Below are positions 1 to 10,899 of a DNA stretch of 35,545 bases, in pieces. The translations under genes and the position numbers were made by a program. The stretch covers positions 559,854-595,398 of the forward strand of contig NMRA01000185.1 of the NCBI GenBank assembly GCA_002633005.1, in the 5' to 3' direction. Origin of the DNA: Phoronis australis (taxonomy: Eukaryota > Phoronida > Phoronidae). The number at the start of each line of letters is the position of its first letter. The stretch's first letter is position 1. Under the pieces are notes generated by a model. It was not told the DNA's origin. It saw only the letters and a list, made by a program, of their open reading frames with translations, and did no database searches.

Positions 1-680
1 AAAATACGTACCCCTTTTCCGAAAACATGCTAGGCATACCATATTCGGTTTCATTTGACATTTTTGAAAGGTTGCTTTCCAAATATCTATCCACGGCTTA
101 TTTTCGGAAATTCCTGTTAACAGGCAGGTCATACAAAATTACAAGAGTGAAAGGTGATTGGTCACTGATGATGGAATTTTGAATTGTGAGATTGAAGGCA
201 CTGTTTCCATTCCACAAAGCCAAGATTTTTCATTGGAAATGCAAGCAAGCCAATGTGAAATGCAGCCCAGATTGCAAAGTAAGACAGGTTATGAGCACTG
301 TGTCACAAAGTTGAAAAATTTGAATTAAACAAAATAATAATGGCTTCACATGGCTACATCACAGATTTTCCAAAATTCAGTTTTGGCAATCAGCAAGGAA
401 CAAGTAAAGGCTTTGAGTACAGGGTAAGAATAACATAACAGTTCTTTAATAGCAGGGAAGCTCTCCGATGAGAGTGGTTGGTTGGGACGAAGATGACAGC
501 TTTTTCTCTAAGAACTATCAGGGGGTAGGAAGGCAAAAACCGTAATGTTGTCTCAGATAGGGTTTTTCATCATTTTGCATCACATAAGGTAACTATTAAA
601 GCTGTATTTTGATCTTTTACTCTCATGAAATTGGTCCCATAATGTTCCACAGCACCAGTGAGAATTCTGTTCCTCAAGTT
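1..680. other. AT-rich non-coding DNA
   Basis: No convincing exon or repeat was recognised here. A + strand segment around 384-426 ends in a good donor (ACAGG|GTAAGA) and could be a tiny exon, but it has no partner that I could find. Confidence 0.4.
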
Positions 681-699
681 TCTGTCAAAGCAGACATGC

Positions 700-985
700 G
701 TTTTTGCAATTTTAGGGTTAGCCAACCCTAAAAACTCTCATTTTCACAATTTCAGGGTTGGCCAACCCTAAAAACTCTCCCATTTTCACAATTTTAGGGT
801 TGACAAACCCTAAAAGCTTTCCTATTTTCACAATTTTAGGATTAGCTAACCCTAAACTCTCATTTTCATAATTTTAGTGTTGGCCAACCTTAAACTCTCC
901 TACTTTCACAATTTTAGGGTTGGCCAACCCTAAAAACTCCCATTTTCGCAATTATACAATGCCGGGTTGGACAACCCCAATAAAT
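700..985. repeat. Minisatellite of about 41-bp units with a palindromic telomere-like core
   Basis: Six clear copies and one decayed copy start near 711, 751, 793, 834, 873, 913 and 960. Each unit has a palindrome close to TTAGGGTTGGCCAACCCTAA, followed by a spacer like AACTCTCCCATTTTCACAAT. The palindromic arms contain TTAGGG/CCCTAA, so each unit can fold into a hairpin. The outer copies keep the palindrome best, and the fourth, fifth and last copies carry substitutions that weaken it. No coding function is seen; the ORF that starts at 967 only runs out of the array. Confidence 0.9.
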
Positions 986-999
986 GGTTTCAAATTTTT

Positions 1000-2060
1000 T
1001 GCCAGTGTTTTCTTGAAGCTCAGATGGTTTCAATGTTGTGGCTGGTAACAAAAATAGAATCCTATCACACTAAGGAACATTATGAGACTAATTATGTGAT
1101 AATACCTAATTTGATTTTTGTTTTTAGGCAACAAAATAATGTGAAATGCAGCTTTAAGCATATTCTCAGTATGGTATGTCAGCACGTAATTACGGCAGAA
1201 CACAATATGGCCAACAAGTGAAATTCTATTTCGTCAAATTTCTTCACAAAAATAATAACAAAAATTTAGTCTTTTACTAACATACCTTGTACTGTATCCT
1301 TTTCATAAAACAACATTTAGTACTTTCCACAAGTAGTTGTAGCAAAATCACCTTTCAAAAATGGAAAATGGCAAATTTGGCAATTATTTTTGGGCAAAAT
1401 AAGACGAAATTTACTATATTGTGTTAGTCTGCAATTTCAATGCCACTCGACACAAAAAATAACTCCCCACCGGCCGTACTACACTTGTAAAAAACAGACA
1501 TATGGCGTTTCCCATGTATGGAAGAAACACAGGTGCTGCATCTACATGCATACTACACCAGCCCTGAGGGGGTCTCAAGTTCACAGCACAGGTAAAAAGT
1601 TCATCCATGCCTCTTGGGGCATTTTAAAAAATCTAGAGACAACGTGTTTGCCCTTTGGCAGTGTCACTGGTGGGTGATAATTTAATTCTAGCTTTTTTAC
1701 GTGGAACCATCAGTGTAATCAGGTAAACAACTTGTACCTACATATATACCATATACGTCCAGGTTAACGCACACCCATGAGATTTCCAAGTATCCACTAT
1801 CCCGCGACCATTTTCGCCTTCATGGAAACCTCCAATTTATACAACGAAGAAGTGAACTCGCCAATTCAGAATTTCGGCTCACAAAAAGTACTCAGCTGGA
1901 AAAATCACTGTTTCACCTTACCTTATTTGGGCAGGAAAAACCATGCTGATTACTGAAGTAGACACGAGATGGTTCCTTTGGTTCATGTGCATTCTAATGT
2001 TTAAGTGCTGCGTACGTGAGCTACTTAACTTATCTTGTTGATCGTATTTACAGATGTAAA
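1000..2060. other. Non-coding DNA, no clear feature
   Basis: The ORF at 1390-1677 has no recognisable domain and no supporting splice or poly(A) context. A stretch at 1750-1790 (ACGTCCAGGTTAACGC) weakly resembles the TIR of the element at 14092-16099 and may be a very old relative, but the match is short. A - strand segment ending at a good donor (AATAAG|GTAAGG near 1913-1918) could be an exon of about 60 bp; I could not link it to anything. Confidence 0.3.
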
Positions 2061-2079
2061 GGTTTTCAAGCAGTTTTAG

Positions 2080-2170
2080 GGGAAAAGTAGGAAAAAATAG
2101 GACACATTTTCAAAAAAGTAGGAAGAAGTAGGAAATTTGAGCTGAAAATTAGGAAAAAGTAAAAACAAAA
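2080..2170 (+). repeat. Purine-rich imperfect repeat of AAGTAGGAA
   Basis: The motif AAGTAGGAA or a close variant recurs about five times (GGGAAAAGTAGG, AAAAATAGGAC, AAAAAGTAGGAAG, AAGTAGGAAATTT, ATTAGGAAAAAGT). The + strand is almost free of pyrimidines over long stretches. It looks like a decayed simple repeat. ORFs on the opposite strand here (2066-2285) are a consequence of the biased composition. Confidence 0.6.
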
Positions 2171-2179
2171 CAGGCCCGA

Positions 2180-3630
2180 AGCCAGCATTGCACGGGGGAT
2201 GGTACGAATTTCTAGAATGGTGGACCTTTGTCGCTTTGCAAAGGTTGAAACTGTAGTTTTCAGTAAGGCCCTTGACACAGCTCAATTAGGAGAAAGGAAA
2301 ACATGTATACACAACTTAAAACTCTCAGCTCTATGATCCGAGATGAGATGGAAGTGAGAATGACGTAAGGGTAATGTTTGTAAAGAATGGGACTCCTGTT
2401 ACCTTCAGCCAAAACGTTCATATCAGGCGTGCTTAAAGGATTGATTACACTTCATTACATACTCGGATGTAATTTTTAGTCTGAGAATGACTTGATGAAG
2501 TTTTTTATGCATGCAAAAGTAAACGATAGATTGGTTATTAGATGCATAAGTGTTGTACCTATACCAAAAACAACGTCTGAGTACTATTGATTTCATGCGC
2601 ATACGAAATTGACTGCATGTCTTACAAACACGAAAAAATGAGTACGTTCTTACATTTTTAAAAGGATGCCAAACTCAGTTTGGCTTATGGATAGGCACTA
2701 AAATGACTTTACCATTCAGTTCTCTGAAACAAAATAATGATTTGTAATCCTTGACAACCCTCAAAAGTTTTTTGAAAATTTTGAAAACTCCTTTCAGTTT
2801 CTAAACGGTCAAGCGTGACCTATGCTTTTTTGCGAATTACAAGGCAACTGTGGGAAGACCATCCACCAAGGACCATTATTGTCCAAACTGTGACATGGTT
2901 TGTATGAATTTTTAATTGATTCCTTCCTAAAAAGGATACCAAGCCCCTTTTATGATGATTTCTACCAATCACCTACCAATGAAGGAAAGGGGCTTTCATA
3001 CTTGAAGGGTCCAAAAGAGGACCCAAAAATCCATTTAAATAAAATTTCCAGAGTAACATCTATTTCAAGTTTATTTCATTCAAATCACCACTCAAATTAA
3101 AATGCTGCAACTTAACATGTGAAATTGTTTCAGGTTATTTAAATTAAGACGCCAATTAATTAACGACCAATTAATGATTTACTTAAACTTTTTAGTGCAA
3201 CGAACACTTTCTTCTAAAAGATAGGTTAGTAACATATCCACAGCTTAAGGCGCGATTTTTCCAGGGGTTTGCAGATAAGACGGGGATAAGAAGACCCCCA
3301 AAAAGGAACGTTTCAATGTCGAAATATTTTTTTCATTGTACTGGGCAGTAAAATAGATGCAACAAATTTCCGTCACAATACACCAATTGGAAGCTGAGAT
3401 TGAAATTTAGGAGGGTGGCGCCTCCACTAGGATATTCCGCAAGAAAATGTTGGTGCGAATCTTGTGGTCTACAATCTATGATGTAACAGACACATGGTGA
3501 GGGCCATAATGTTTCTAAACCCCAAGGCTGTTCACTTAAGAACTCAAGGTTGACAGCTAAACAGGGACAAAATGGCGCATAACTACCCAAGAATTGGCGA
3601 GTCTTTGCCTCCTTTTGTAAATGGTTGATA
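2180..3630. other. Non-coding DNA, no clear feature
   Basis: No exon, RNA gene or repeat is convincing here. The - strand ORF at 3333-3635 is the read-through downstream of the exon-like segment 3636-3758 and shows no domain that I recognise. Confidence 0.3.
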
Positions 3631-3635
3631 CTTAC

Positions 3636-3758
3636 AGGATCAGGTGAGCCTAGAACCAGGCCTAAGATCGTAATAATAATCCACTTATTCATTGACCAAA
3701 CCAGCAGTAGCCTGGTAGAACAGCAGTTTAATTGATATAACAGAGAGGTGAATACCAC
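3636..3758 (-). CDS. Candidate internal exon, unknown protein
   Basis: This segment is open in one frame for exactly 41 codons and is bounded by strong splice signals. The acceptor is a long pyrimidine tract ending TCTGTATCCCCAG, just right of 3758 on the + numbering. The donor is CCT|GTAAGT at 3635-3636. Both borders are phase 0. The translation is hydrophobic in its middle (WSMNKWIIITILGLVLG), which could be a membrane segment or buried helix. I do not recognise the protein. No neighbouring exon in compatible phase was found, so it may be a chance ORF between two good signals. If it is real, the gene runs leftwards out of the region. Confidence 0.35.
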
Positions 3759-4363
3759 CTGGGGATACAGAGAGAACAGGTGTGGTGAGTCTGTCCTTTA
3801 AATTGTATGACAAAACACCTGACATCAGATGAGGTACTACACCAGAAGGCTGATATATAAGAATGAATACCTTCTAGAACCATTCACTAAAGTGATGAAA
3901 AAATAATTAAGACTTTCCGCAATGACAGAAAATGCACACATATTTAACGGAATTTGCCTTCGTTAATGGAATTAGAGATTTCAAAAGGAATTTTCTTTTT
4001 CGGTAACGGATACCATAATGCTAATATTTTTGGTTCTTAATTACCCAAAATTAAGAATAAAACCCATCAAATTCAGCAATTCTGGACAAAAATCGATTAA
4101 GGATCATTTTACAGCAGACACTTTCAAGTGGTTGTCCATTTATTCAGAAGGTGGCTCTATTCTCTTCCGCTTTGAGAAATCATTAACATGGTGTGCACCA
4201 ACCCATCAGTAGAGTGGAGCGGCCGCACAATTTAACAGAAAGAGTAAGGCACTATTTTTATGTCGTTTATCTTTTAAAACAGTAAAATGGAATTTGTTAT
4301 GTTACATTTCAAAGTTGCTGAAAAAGAATTAGCCTAGTAATGGTGAGCCCATCACATTCTAGG

Positions 4364-4368
4364 AATAC
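4364..4368. repeat. Left copy of 5-bp target site duplication AATAC
   Basis: AATAC lies directly outside the left terminal repeat (TGTCAG starts at 4369). The same five bases follow the right terminal repeat at 7298-7302. This supports one integration event for the whole 4369-7297 unit. Confidence 0.7.
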
Positions 4369-4945
4369 TGTCAGACGACTTGACTGTGGGTTTGTTTAAA
4401 AGGTAGCTATGCTTTGAGATTGTGCATAGATGGAGAGTGAATAATTAAACCCAGTAATTAATTTACTGTATGACAAGCAAAAATTAGACAAATTAAACCT
4501 CTTGTTAATTAAGTAATCAACTACAAAGAAGAGTAACTACGCTAGCGCCCTCTTTATAAAGATTACTTCCATCAACCAAAATAATCAAATGTCTTATCTG
4601 CTATCCGAGCTAGGACTCTCCACTTGTTGGATGACTGTCCTGTTGGTGAATCTTCAAACTACACACACTGTATAGCGACAGTGTACTTGCTGGTCACCGT
4701 CTCCGGTGATGCAACACTTGCAGGCAATTTCTTCTACCCGCGATTCTTCTTGCTGGTCACAATCTCTGGCTGGTGACGCAACACTTTACTACCCACGATG
4801 CAAGTGACAAGCTCTTAGTTAACTTCCTCTTCATTAACCCTTGCCCTTGCCAAAATCCTTTCTAGAATCTTCCACGAGATGGCTCTGTCGTGCAATTTCT
4901 TCTGTACACTGTAGCAAGTCTTTATGCTTCAACTACTATAGCTCA
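4369..4945 (-). repeat. Left long terminal repeat (inverted copy)
   Basis: The outer end is TGTCAGACGAC. On the - strand the sequence is homologous over its length to 6702-7297, with moderate divergence and small gaps. Homology ends at TGAGCTATAG, which on this side is also the end of the integrase reading frame. An alternative inner boundary, if this is a retroviral-type LTR, is the TGCTACAG at 4909-4916. Confidence 0.85.
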
Positions 4946-5415
4946 TCTTTGTACGTTTCTTTTTTGTTGTCGATCCCAGCTCTAGCAGATGTTCATCATT
5001 GACAAAGCCAACTTCATTGTCCATTTCAGGCTGCAGTGCAGCTATGGCTGCGATGTCAGATCTGCATAATCTCTACTTGCAGCCCCACTTTGGTCACGAG
5101 ATATGTAGAGGTTCAACAGGTTGGCATGGTATGTCTTGGTCTTTCCACCAACCCTTACTCGGTAGTCCATTTTGTTGAGTTTACCTCGGTCACTTCATAG
5201 GGACCCCTCCACAGCAGTAGCAGCTTGTTACTGTCGGTTGGTAACAATATAAAGACTTGGTCTCCTACTTTGAAGCAATGATCTCGTGTCTTTTTATCAT
5301 ACTGTGCTCGCCGTAATAACCGCCAATGCCCCTATAAGCGCTCCCACGCGTTTTCAGACTTTGCTAAAATAAGCGCCCAGTCCAACTGAGCGTGTAGTGG
5401 GAAAAATGCATTACC
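4946..5415 (-). pseudogene. Decayed Ty3/gypsy-like integrase C-terminus (GPY/F region)
   Basis: Read on the - strand, this region contains KVGDQVFILLPTDSNKLL followed shortly by WRGPYEV. Together these are the SH3-like and GPY/F signature of the C-terminal part of gypsy-type integrases. Just upstream comes the typical run ending RRAQYDKKTRDHC. After WRGPYEV the frame shifts, then continues as YRVRVGGKTKTYHANLLNLY, and shifts again before a last stretch ending in a stop inside the terminal repeat. There is also an in-frame stop upstream (near 5333). The catalytic DDE core is not visible. It is therefore a dead fragment that once catalysed strand transfer of the element. Confidence 0.8.
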
Positions 5416-6701
5416 TACAGTCCTAAAATTCTACAGTAATGTCTTCAATTTATCAATAATATCCGTCAGCCCTGTAAAAAATCATTGTGTGCAGAATTTG
5501 TAGACCACGAGCCTTGCTGCTATGTCGGTATTTAGCCATGACTATACACTTCATACTTCCGCCATGCCTCAAAACGAAGTTCAGCTGATATTGCGAGGAC
5601 CAACGGTCTGGTCTTTCAGAACAGAAGTCGTGTACTTGTCTACGGGATTGCTTTGTAGATATTTCCTGCTTTCAACAGGAATCCAAATTTCTTTGTAGAC
5701 CTACACGTGAAAACCGCGAATGGAAGACTAATAAAAAGCTTGGCCAGTGTTAAAAGCACGAGGCCAGGAAGCATGCGCTACATACATGAACCAGAGTGCT
5801 CAAAGATACTAGTTGGGAACTAACCATTCATGAAACGTGTAGCATAGCATGGGCAAGAAATGAATATTGGCACTAATTTCTGATAGTTTCTAATACTATA
5901 AAAAAGGTTTGCGTTATTTTTAAGATGAATTGTTTGATTAGCCATAATTGGTGTTTTTAAGCCAAATATCCGATAAAATGACCACTGACAGTGAATGCTT
6001 ATCACACCCTCATACACCGAAAAATAACTGTCAGATAGTCACGTATGCCCCATCCAGCCACACGGCGACTCATATGGCCTTACCGAGACAAACGTCGAAC
6101 GTTTTTAGCCACATGAGACAGGCAAGTGCTGAATGAAACACGCTCTGGTTTAGGTCTACTGTTTGTACAAATTTCTTTAGATACAATGCACATCTAGCTC
6201 GTTAGATTGCGTGGCTCTGGCCAAGACGGTATCTGCTCTGGCAAATGAACTCTGGTGACACACAAACGCAGACAACTTCAAAACAAACGTCACGTGACAA
6301 CAATATGTGCGTTTGTACAGACATTTTTCTCATGTTGCCGATCATACATGTAGATGGCACGATGTACTAGCACAGATTTGTACTTAAACCTGCCGTGATC
6401 CCGACTCCACGGGAACTTAAAAATCTTAGGGACGCTACTTGGACAACTTAAGGAGGATTTCAGGTAATTTGCTTGAGTCGAAACTGTATTTTTATTCAAG
6501 TATTCAAGTCGCCATATCGACGATTGCGAGGCAGGCAGTCGGCGAGTTTTTCACCCTGGGATTTCAGCACAATTTTCTGTAAAATGATCGTAATTTAGCA
6601 CCACGGTTCTGTAGAAAGTCTTTTCATAGATTACAGATACGTCACAGAGCGTAAATATGATGAATCTTAGCTTCCGATTTCACCCGTTTCGTTCAACAAG
6701 G
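5416..6701. other. Interior of the inverted-end element, unrecognised
   Basis: This stretch should hold the catalytic part of an integrase if the element were intact, but neither strand shows a DDE core, reverse transcriptase or protease motif that I can recognise. The small ORFs at 5820-6017 and 5948-6136 overlap on opposite strands and look like chance. The region may be unrelated DNA captured in, or inserted into, the element. Confidence 0.5.
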
Positions 6702-7297
6702 TGAGCTATAGTAGTTGAAGCATAAAGACTTGTTACAGTGTACAGAGGAAATTGTACGACAGAGCCATCTGGTGGAAGATTCTAGGAAGGATCTTGGCAA
6801 GGGCAAGGGTTAACGAACAGGAAGTTAACTAAGAGCTTGTCACTTGCATCGTGGGTAGTAAGATACTACCTGAAGTGTTGCGTCACCAGCCAGAGATTGT
6901 GACCAGCAAGAAGATTGTAAATCGCGGGTAGAAGAAACTGCCCGCAAGTGTTGCATCACCAGAGATGGTGACCAGCAAGTACACTGTCGCTATACAGTGT
7001 GTGCAGTTCGAAGATTCACCAACCGGACAGTCATCCAACAGGTGGAGAGTCCCAGCTTGGATAGCAGATAGGACATTTGATTATTTTGGTTGATTGATTG
7101 AAGTAATCTTTAAAGAGAGCGCTAGCGTAGTTACTCTTCTTTGTAGTTGATTACTTAATCAATAACAAGTTTCACTTGTCTAATTAGGGGTTATCATATA
7201 ATAAATTAATTACTGGGTTTGATAATTCACTCTCCATCTACCGCACAGTCTCAAAGCATAGTTACCTTGTGGCAAACTCACAGTCAATCGTCTGACA
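6702..7297 (+). repeat. Right long terminal repeat (inverted copy)
   Basis: It begins TGAGCTATAGTAGTTGAAGC and ends CGTCTGACA. It is homologous to the reverse complement of 4369-4945. The first 29 bp correspond to the last codons of the integrase frame on the left side, so homology includes the 3' end of the interior as well as the LTR-like part, which may start at TGTTACAG (6731). Confidence 0.85.
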
Positions 7298-7302
7298 AAT
7301 AC
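7298..7302. repeat. Right copy of 5-bp target site duplication AATAC
   Basis: AATAC follows CTGACA at the right end and equals 4364-4368. Confidence 0.7.
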
Positions 7303-8042
7303 TAAATATTAAAAGTATCCCAATAACAAACAATTACGAGTATATTCTCAGAGAGCTTACACTTTTGCCCACAAGAGATGCAATTATTTTTCAAAAAAGT
7401 TGAGTAAAACCTGAGAGCAAATTTCAGTCTTAAGTCTTAACTCATTCTTTACGTAACTGACTCTTGGCAGCAGCCTTGTTCCTAAGCCTTAAGATGACAA
7501 TGATCAGCGCCATCTTGAGCTGTGGGGACGAGGCTGCACTGCCTACAGCATTGGAAGGAGACCACTGGGTTCAAGTAATATGAGAAGTAATGACGTACGA
7601 CACACTAATTAATGCTCCCTCAGCAATAAGTGGATGACACCTCTGGACATGGTGTACCCTTTTATTGTAAAGTAACATTAGTACCTCAGGGAGACATACT
7701 GCAGTATTAAATATGAATTTTGCCTCTCAATATAGGGAGATGCTAAAACAAGATATCAACTTGCCCTTTGTAAAAGTTCTCCAATTTAGGACACTGAAAA
7801 TATATAATTTGCTCAAGGTTGGCAACGAGAAGTCATCACTTCTAATCTAAATGAGAAGTCAGCCAAGGTAAGTGCTATTACGATAAGTGGTCTAAATCAG
7901 AGGTCGGTCTTTATGGTGGAAGGCAAGACATCGACCAGTAGGCAATAATAGCCATTCCAAAATCACGAATGACCAGAAAGACAGCAAAATTACCCCCTTG
8001 CAGATTGTCCAAAATTTGAGAAATGTAATGAATGTCAACATT
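7303..8042. other. Intergenic DNA or 3' untranslated region
   Basis: No exon is seen here. A - strand AATAAA (TTTATT on the + strand near 7662) lies about 380 bp beyond the stop of the candidate gene at 8043-8758 and could be its poly(A) signal. Confidence 0.3.
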
Positions 8043-8140
8043 CTACTCGTTCCAAATTCCAGAATCAAGAAAATTCAGTTTTTGCTGTACCTCCTTCACA
8101 AACCGGCTGAAACATCTAAGCATTTGCACTAGTCTAAGAC
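8043..8140 (-). CDS. Candidate exon 2 (terminal) of a small two-exon gene
   Basis: The acceptor has a long pyrimidine tract (TTTCTTTCGTTTTTCTACTACCAAAAG). The exon begins GT, which completes the split glycine codon left by the exon ending at 8572. It then encodes 31 residues, including FSRFVKEVQQKLNFL, an amphipathic helix, and stops at 8043-8045. The predicted protein is 94 residues: a beta-rich first part and a helical tail. I do not recognise it. The phase match and the acceptor are the main support. Confidence 0.4.
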
Positions 8141-8571
8141 CTTTTGGTAGTAGAAAAACGAAAGAAATGAGAACAAATACAAGTACTAAGTTGAAAAATG
8201 AGGCTCTTCACGGACCTTCCTCACAACTCCTCAGTATCGCACTGGTAAAAACAACACCCATTACAAACAAACTCAATAACAGATTTTTTTTTTATTTTTG
8301 GCTTGTTTCTTAGCAACAGGTATACTAAAGGCTATTAAATCTCTGAAGAAGTATTAATAAAATTCCTTTTGAGACACATAGTCATGGGGGGAACTCTTCA
8401 ACTAGTGTTGCCCTGGAGTGTATTTGTTATTCCATAAAAATTAACATAAAAAGAAAAGGCCCACATCTTTTGTTTGCATTCACTACTTTTGAGCAAGCAC
8501 AATGTATGACTGGCTATTGAACGCAGTCTGTATGTATGTTGATTTGACATAAAATTTGAAAGTTTTTTTAC

Positions 8572-8758
8572 CTGGTGAAAATTTCAATTTCACGAAGAAC
8601 GTTGCTGCGACATCAACTTTTTTATTTACTCCCACTCTACAGGTCGCGCTTGTCGTCTGATTTGCACGAAATTCACACTCAACCTCTAGTTCAGGAATAG
8701 CTGGAAGCCCATTGTTTTTCGTGATTATCGCATTCAAGATGGTGGTTGTGGTAGTCAT
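8572..8758 (-). CDS. Candidate exon 1 of a small two-exon gene
   Basis: The start is ATG at 8756-8758 in a fair context (ACAAAATGA), with an in-frame stop upstream. The exon runs 62 codons plus one base and ends CCAG|GTAAAA. The N-terminus is MTTTTTILNAIITKNNG, followed by alternating polar and hydrophobic residues (ELEVECEF, then AATFFVKLKF) that suggest beta strands. The intron would be 431 bp. No signal peptide is evident and I cannot name a family. It could also be the first exon of a longer gene running left. Confidence 0.4.
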
Positions 8759-8759
8759 T

Positions 8760-10510
8760 TTGTTTTCAAATTCAGATTCAAATGCTCATAGAGGCCCTAA
8801 TTTTTTAAATACGTGGCTGAAAATCGGTATAATTATTTTAGCAGATGTATACTACAGATGTACCATGTAATCAAAAGTGGGACATATGCATCTTGGATTC
8901 CGAGTCCACCAGGGAAGAAAATAGCAGCAAAAATGATTTTTATCGAGCCTGCCCAAAATGAAACAGGTAATAGAGGACATCATGTTGAAAGCAAAAAAGT
9001 ACGAATAACCAGGCATTAATACAACAGTTTCCCGGTAAATATCACCATCTATATCAAAACCAGGGGCATTCTGATGCTCTTCCAGGGTGCTTCAAAGACA
9101 GTTCAAAGTCAAAAGCGGGCGACATTGGACAACTCTGCATGGAACATTTTGGATCGCAAGATAAAGGATCTTTTAGGGCTACCTAAATGTCATGATCTTT
9201 CAACATAAAAATGATTCAGAACTATTTTCAGAGATGTTCAGAAAAACAAAACATTCTAAAAAATATAAATTCAACAGAATTTACAGACGATTTATACACC
9301 ACTTCCAATGTTCTTTAACTATGTCTTCACACTTTAACACAATTTTCCATATAACAACAAAGGAGATTTTACTACAAGTTAACACAATTCGCCAATGCCT
9401 GATCCAATTGATATGTACAAGCAGATGTTTCTTCAACACCAGCTGTCTAGACCTGGGCCAAAACCACAGAATTATATGTATTCACATACAGCACTGTAAT
9501 CATATATAACTAACTGGGCATTCTGACTCCAAATAGAACACAACCACACAAAGAAACCACACCAAGGTAACCCATTTCATCCAACCATCAGCTCTAAGCT
9601 TCCTGCCGCAAAAATGCAACCTATGATAAACAGTGTTTAGGATTACCATGACTTATCTAATCAGTTTGCCAAGACTCCCCCTGTGGGCTTTGTCTACCCA
9701 AATTTGGCATAAGCAAGACATGATTTGAAGAGTAACCACTTAAGGTTCACAAAAGGTACCTTAATGTGGTATGATTTCAGAACAGAGGTTTTGATGCAAA
9801 TATGAATTAATGGGAGGCACCCATCTCTTGGAGCAATGAAGGAATATGGTGACACCTATTGTTATTAAGTAAATGGCAAGCTTGGTGCATGGGTGGAAAT
9901 ATGCAAGGAAGGAAAGTGTTTTCATAAAAGAAGTCCTGACATTCTGAGTAAGCCTTTATTAAAATACTTGTTAAATGACAAGCAATTATACAATTAATAA
10001 CAATTTCATTTCGTACCACGCCACAACAATAGCTCCCTGTACATGTATAAAATGCTCATTGTAACCAAAAATACCCATTAACTGTTAGTTTGGGACTAGA
10101 AACTGGAATGGAAGAGAACATTATCAATCACTGCTTCGTAAATGTAACAGTTCACTATAAGATAAAAATATTAAATTATGTAATTGTTGATAATTAAAGA
10201 ATAAATGAAAACTTTTCATGAAAGAAGAAAACTAATATAGTCCTTTCAAATTCATAAACTTTGGTCGCAAAATCCGCCAACAAAAAACTATTGTCTCTAC
10301 CACCAGAAGCAACTATTGGCCTTCAATGAAAGAAGGAGTATCCGTACAATTCTTCTGGGAGTATTTTTAGGAAATATACGTATCTAATTGAATGTTAATC
10401 ACACATGTAAATAAAGACTTCCTTGAAAGACACTATCAATATTAAAATATTGAAGTCAATCAAGAACAGTGCCCGGGTCAAAGGTCAAAAACAGTAGGTT
10501 TCCCAACTGA
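8760..10510. other. AT-rich non-coding DNA
   Basis: No convincing exon, tRNA or inverted repeat is seen. The ORFs at 8813-9019, 9192-9509 and 9807-10019 have low-complexity, AT-driven codons and no domain. Confidence 0.35.
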
Positions 10511-10515
10511 AACAT

Positions 10516-10780
10516 TCACAAAATGTCTGCAGCTGAGTGGAAAGTGCCGTTATATAACTCACAGAGATCATCGACCTGCACAAGAACATAATTAGCAGGA
10601 GAAAATGACACTTCAATGCTGACTGCTTCTCAAGCCAGAATAGGTCAAACTCCTTCGAGACAACGACTTGCAAAGACTTGGAGAGAAGACCCAATTAATT
10701 GGATGACAGGGAAAACAAAGAATTTTAAGTCGGACAAATTGTCCGAGTGTCCGTCATTAATTGGTTTGAATAAGCTACAT
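10516..10780 (-). CDS. Candidate 3' exon(s), unknown protein
   Basis: Two acceptors with strong pyrimidine tracts face left here. The first (TCTAATTTTCTTCTTCAG, right of 10780) opens a 44-codon frame that includes NDGHSDNLSDLKFF and stops at 10645. The second (TATGTTCTTGTGCAG, right of 10575) opens VDDLCELYNGTFHSAADIL and stops at 10516. No donor joins them in frame, so at most one is probably right, or they are alternative ends. The protein is not recognised. Confidence 0.22.
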
Positions 10781-10899
10781 CTGAAGAAGAAAATTAGACA
10801 ATAGCGCCCGTCACCGAGTGTCAAGAGAATTTTATACATCATGATTAAACTAAAGGCTAATTGAGAAATTAATTTCTTAGTATCACTAGCCATATAAGG

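Larger units (their letters stand above)
4369..7297. mobile_element. Integrase-bearing transposon with long inverted termini
   Basis: The unit has two homologous ends of about 0.58-0.6 kb in inverted orientation. Both outer ends read TGTCAGACGA and both are flanked by the same 5-bp AATAC. Inside, next to the left end and on the - strand, is a decayed integrase C-terminal region of Ty3/gypsy type. In an ordinary LTR retrotransposon the two ends would be direct repeats, so this is not a standard insertion. Ginger-type DNA transposons combine a gypsy-like integrase, TIRs that begin TGTNR and short target duplications, and TGTCA fits that start. The other reading is a palindromic or autointegrated retroelement cDNA. 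The right part of the interior (5416-6701) shows no protein that I recognise. Confidence 0.75.

Noticed and set aside
700-985. A CRISPR-like array or interstitial telomere
   Set aside because: Spacers are repeated rather than unique, and the TTAGGG motif occurs once per palindromic arm rather than in tandem. This is eukaryotic minisatellite DNA.
5290-5420. TAAGCGCCCA-like motifs as another copy of the 14-16 kb element
   Set aside because: On the - strand this stretch translates in frame into the integrase remnant, so the resemblance is accidental.
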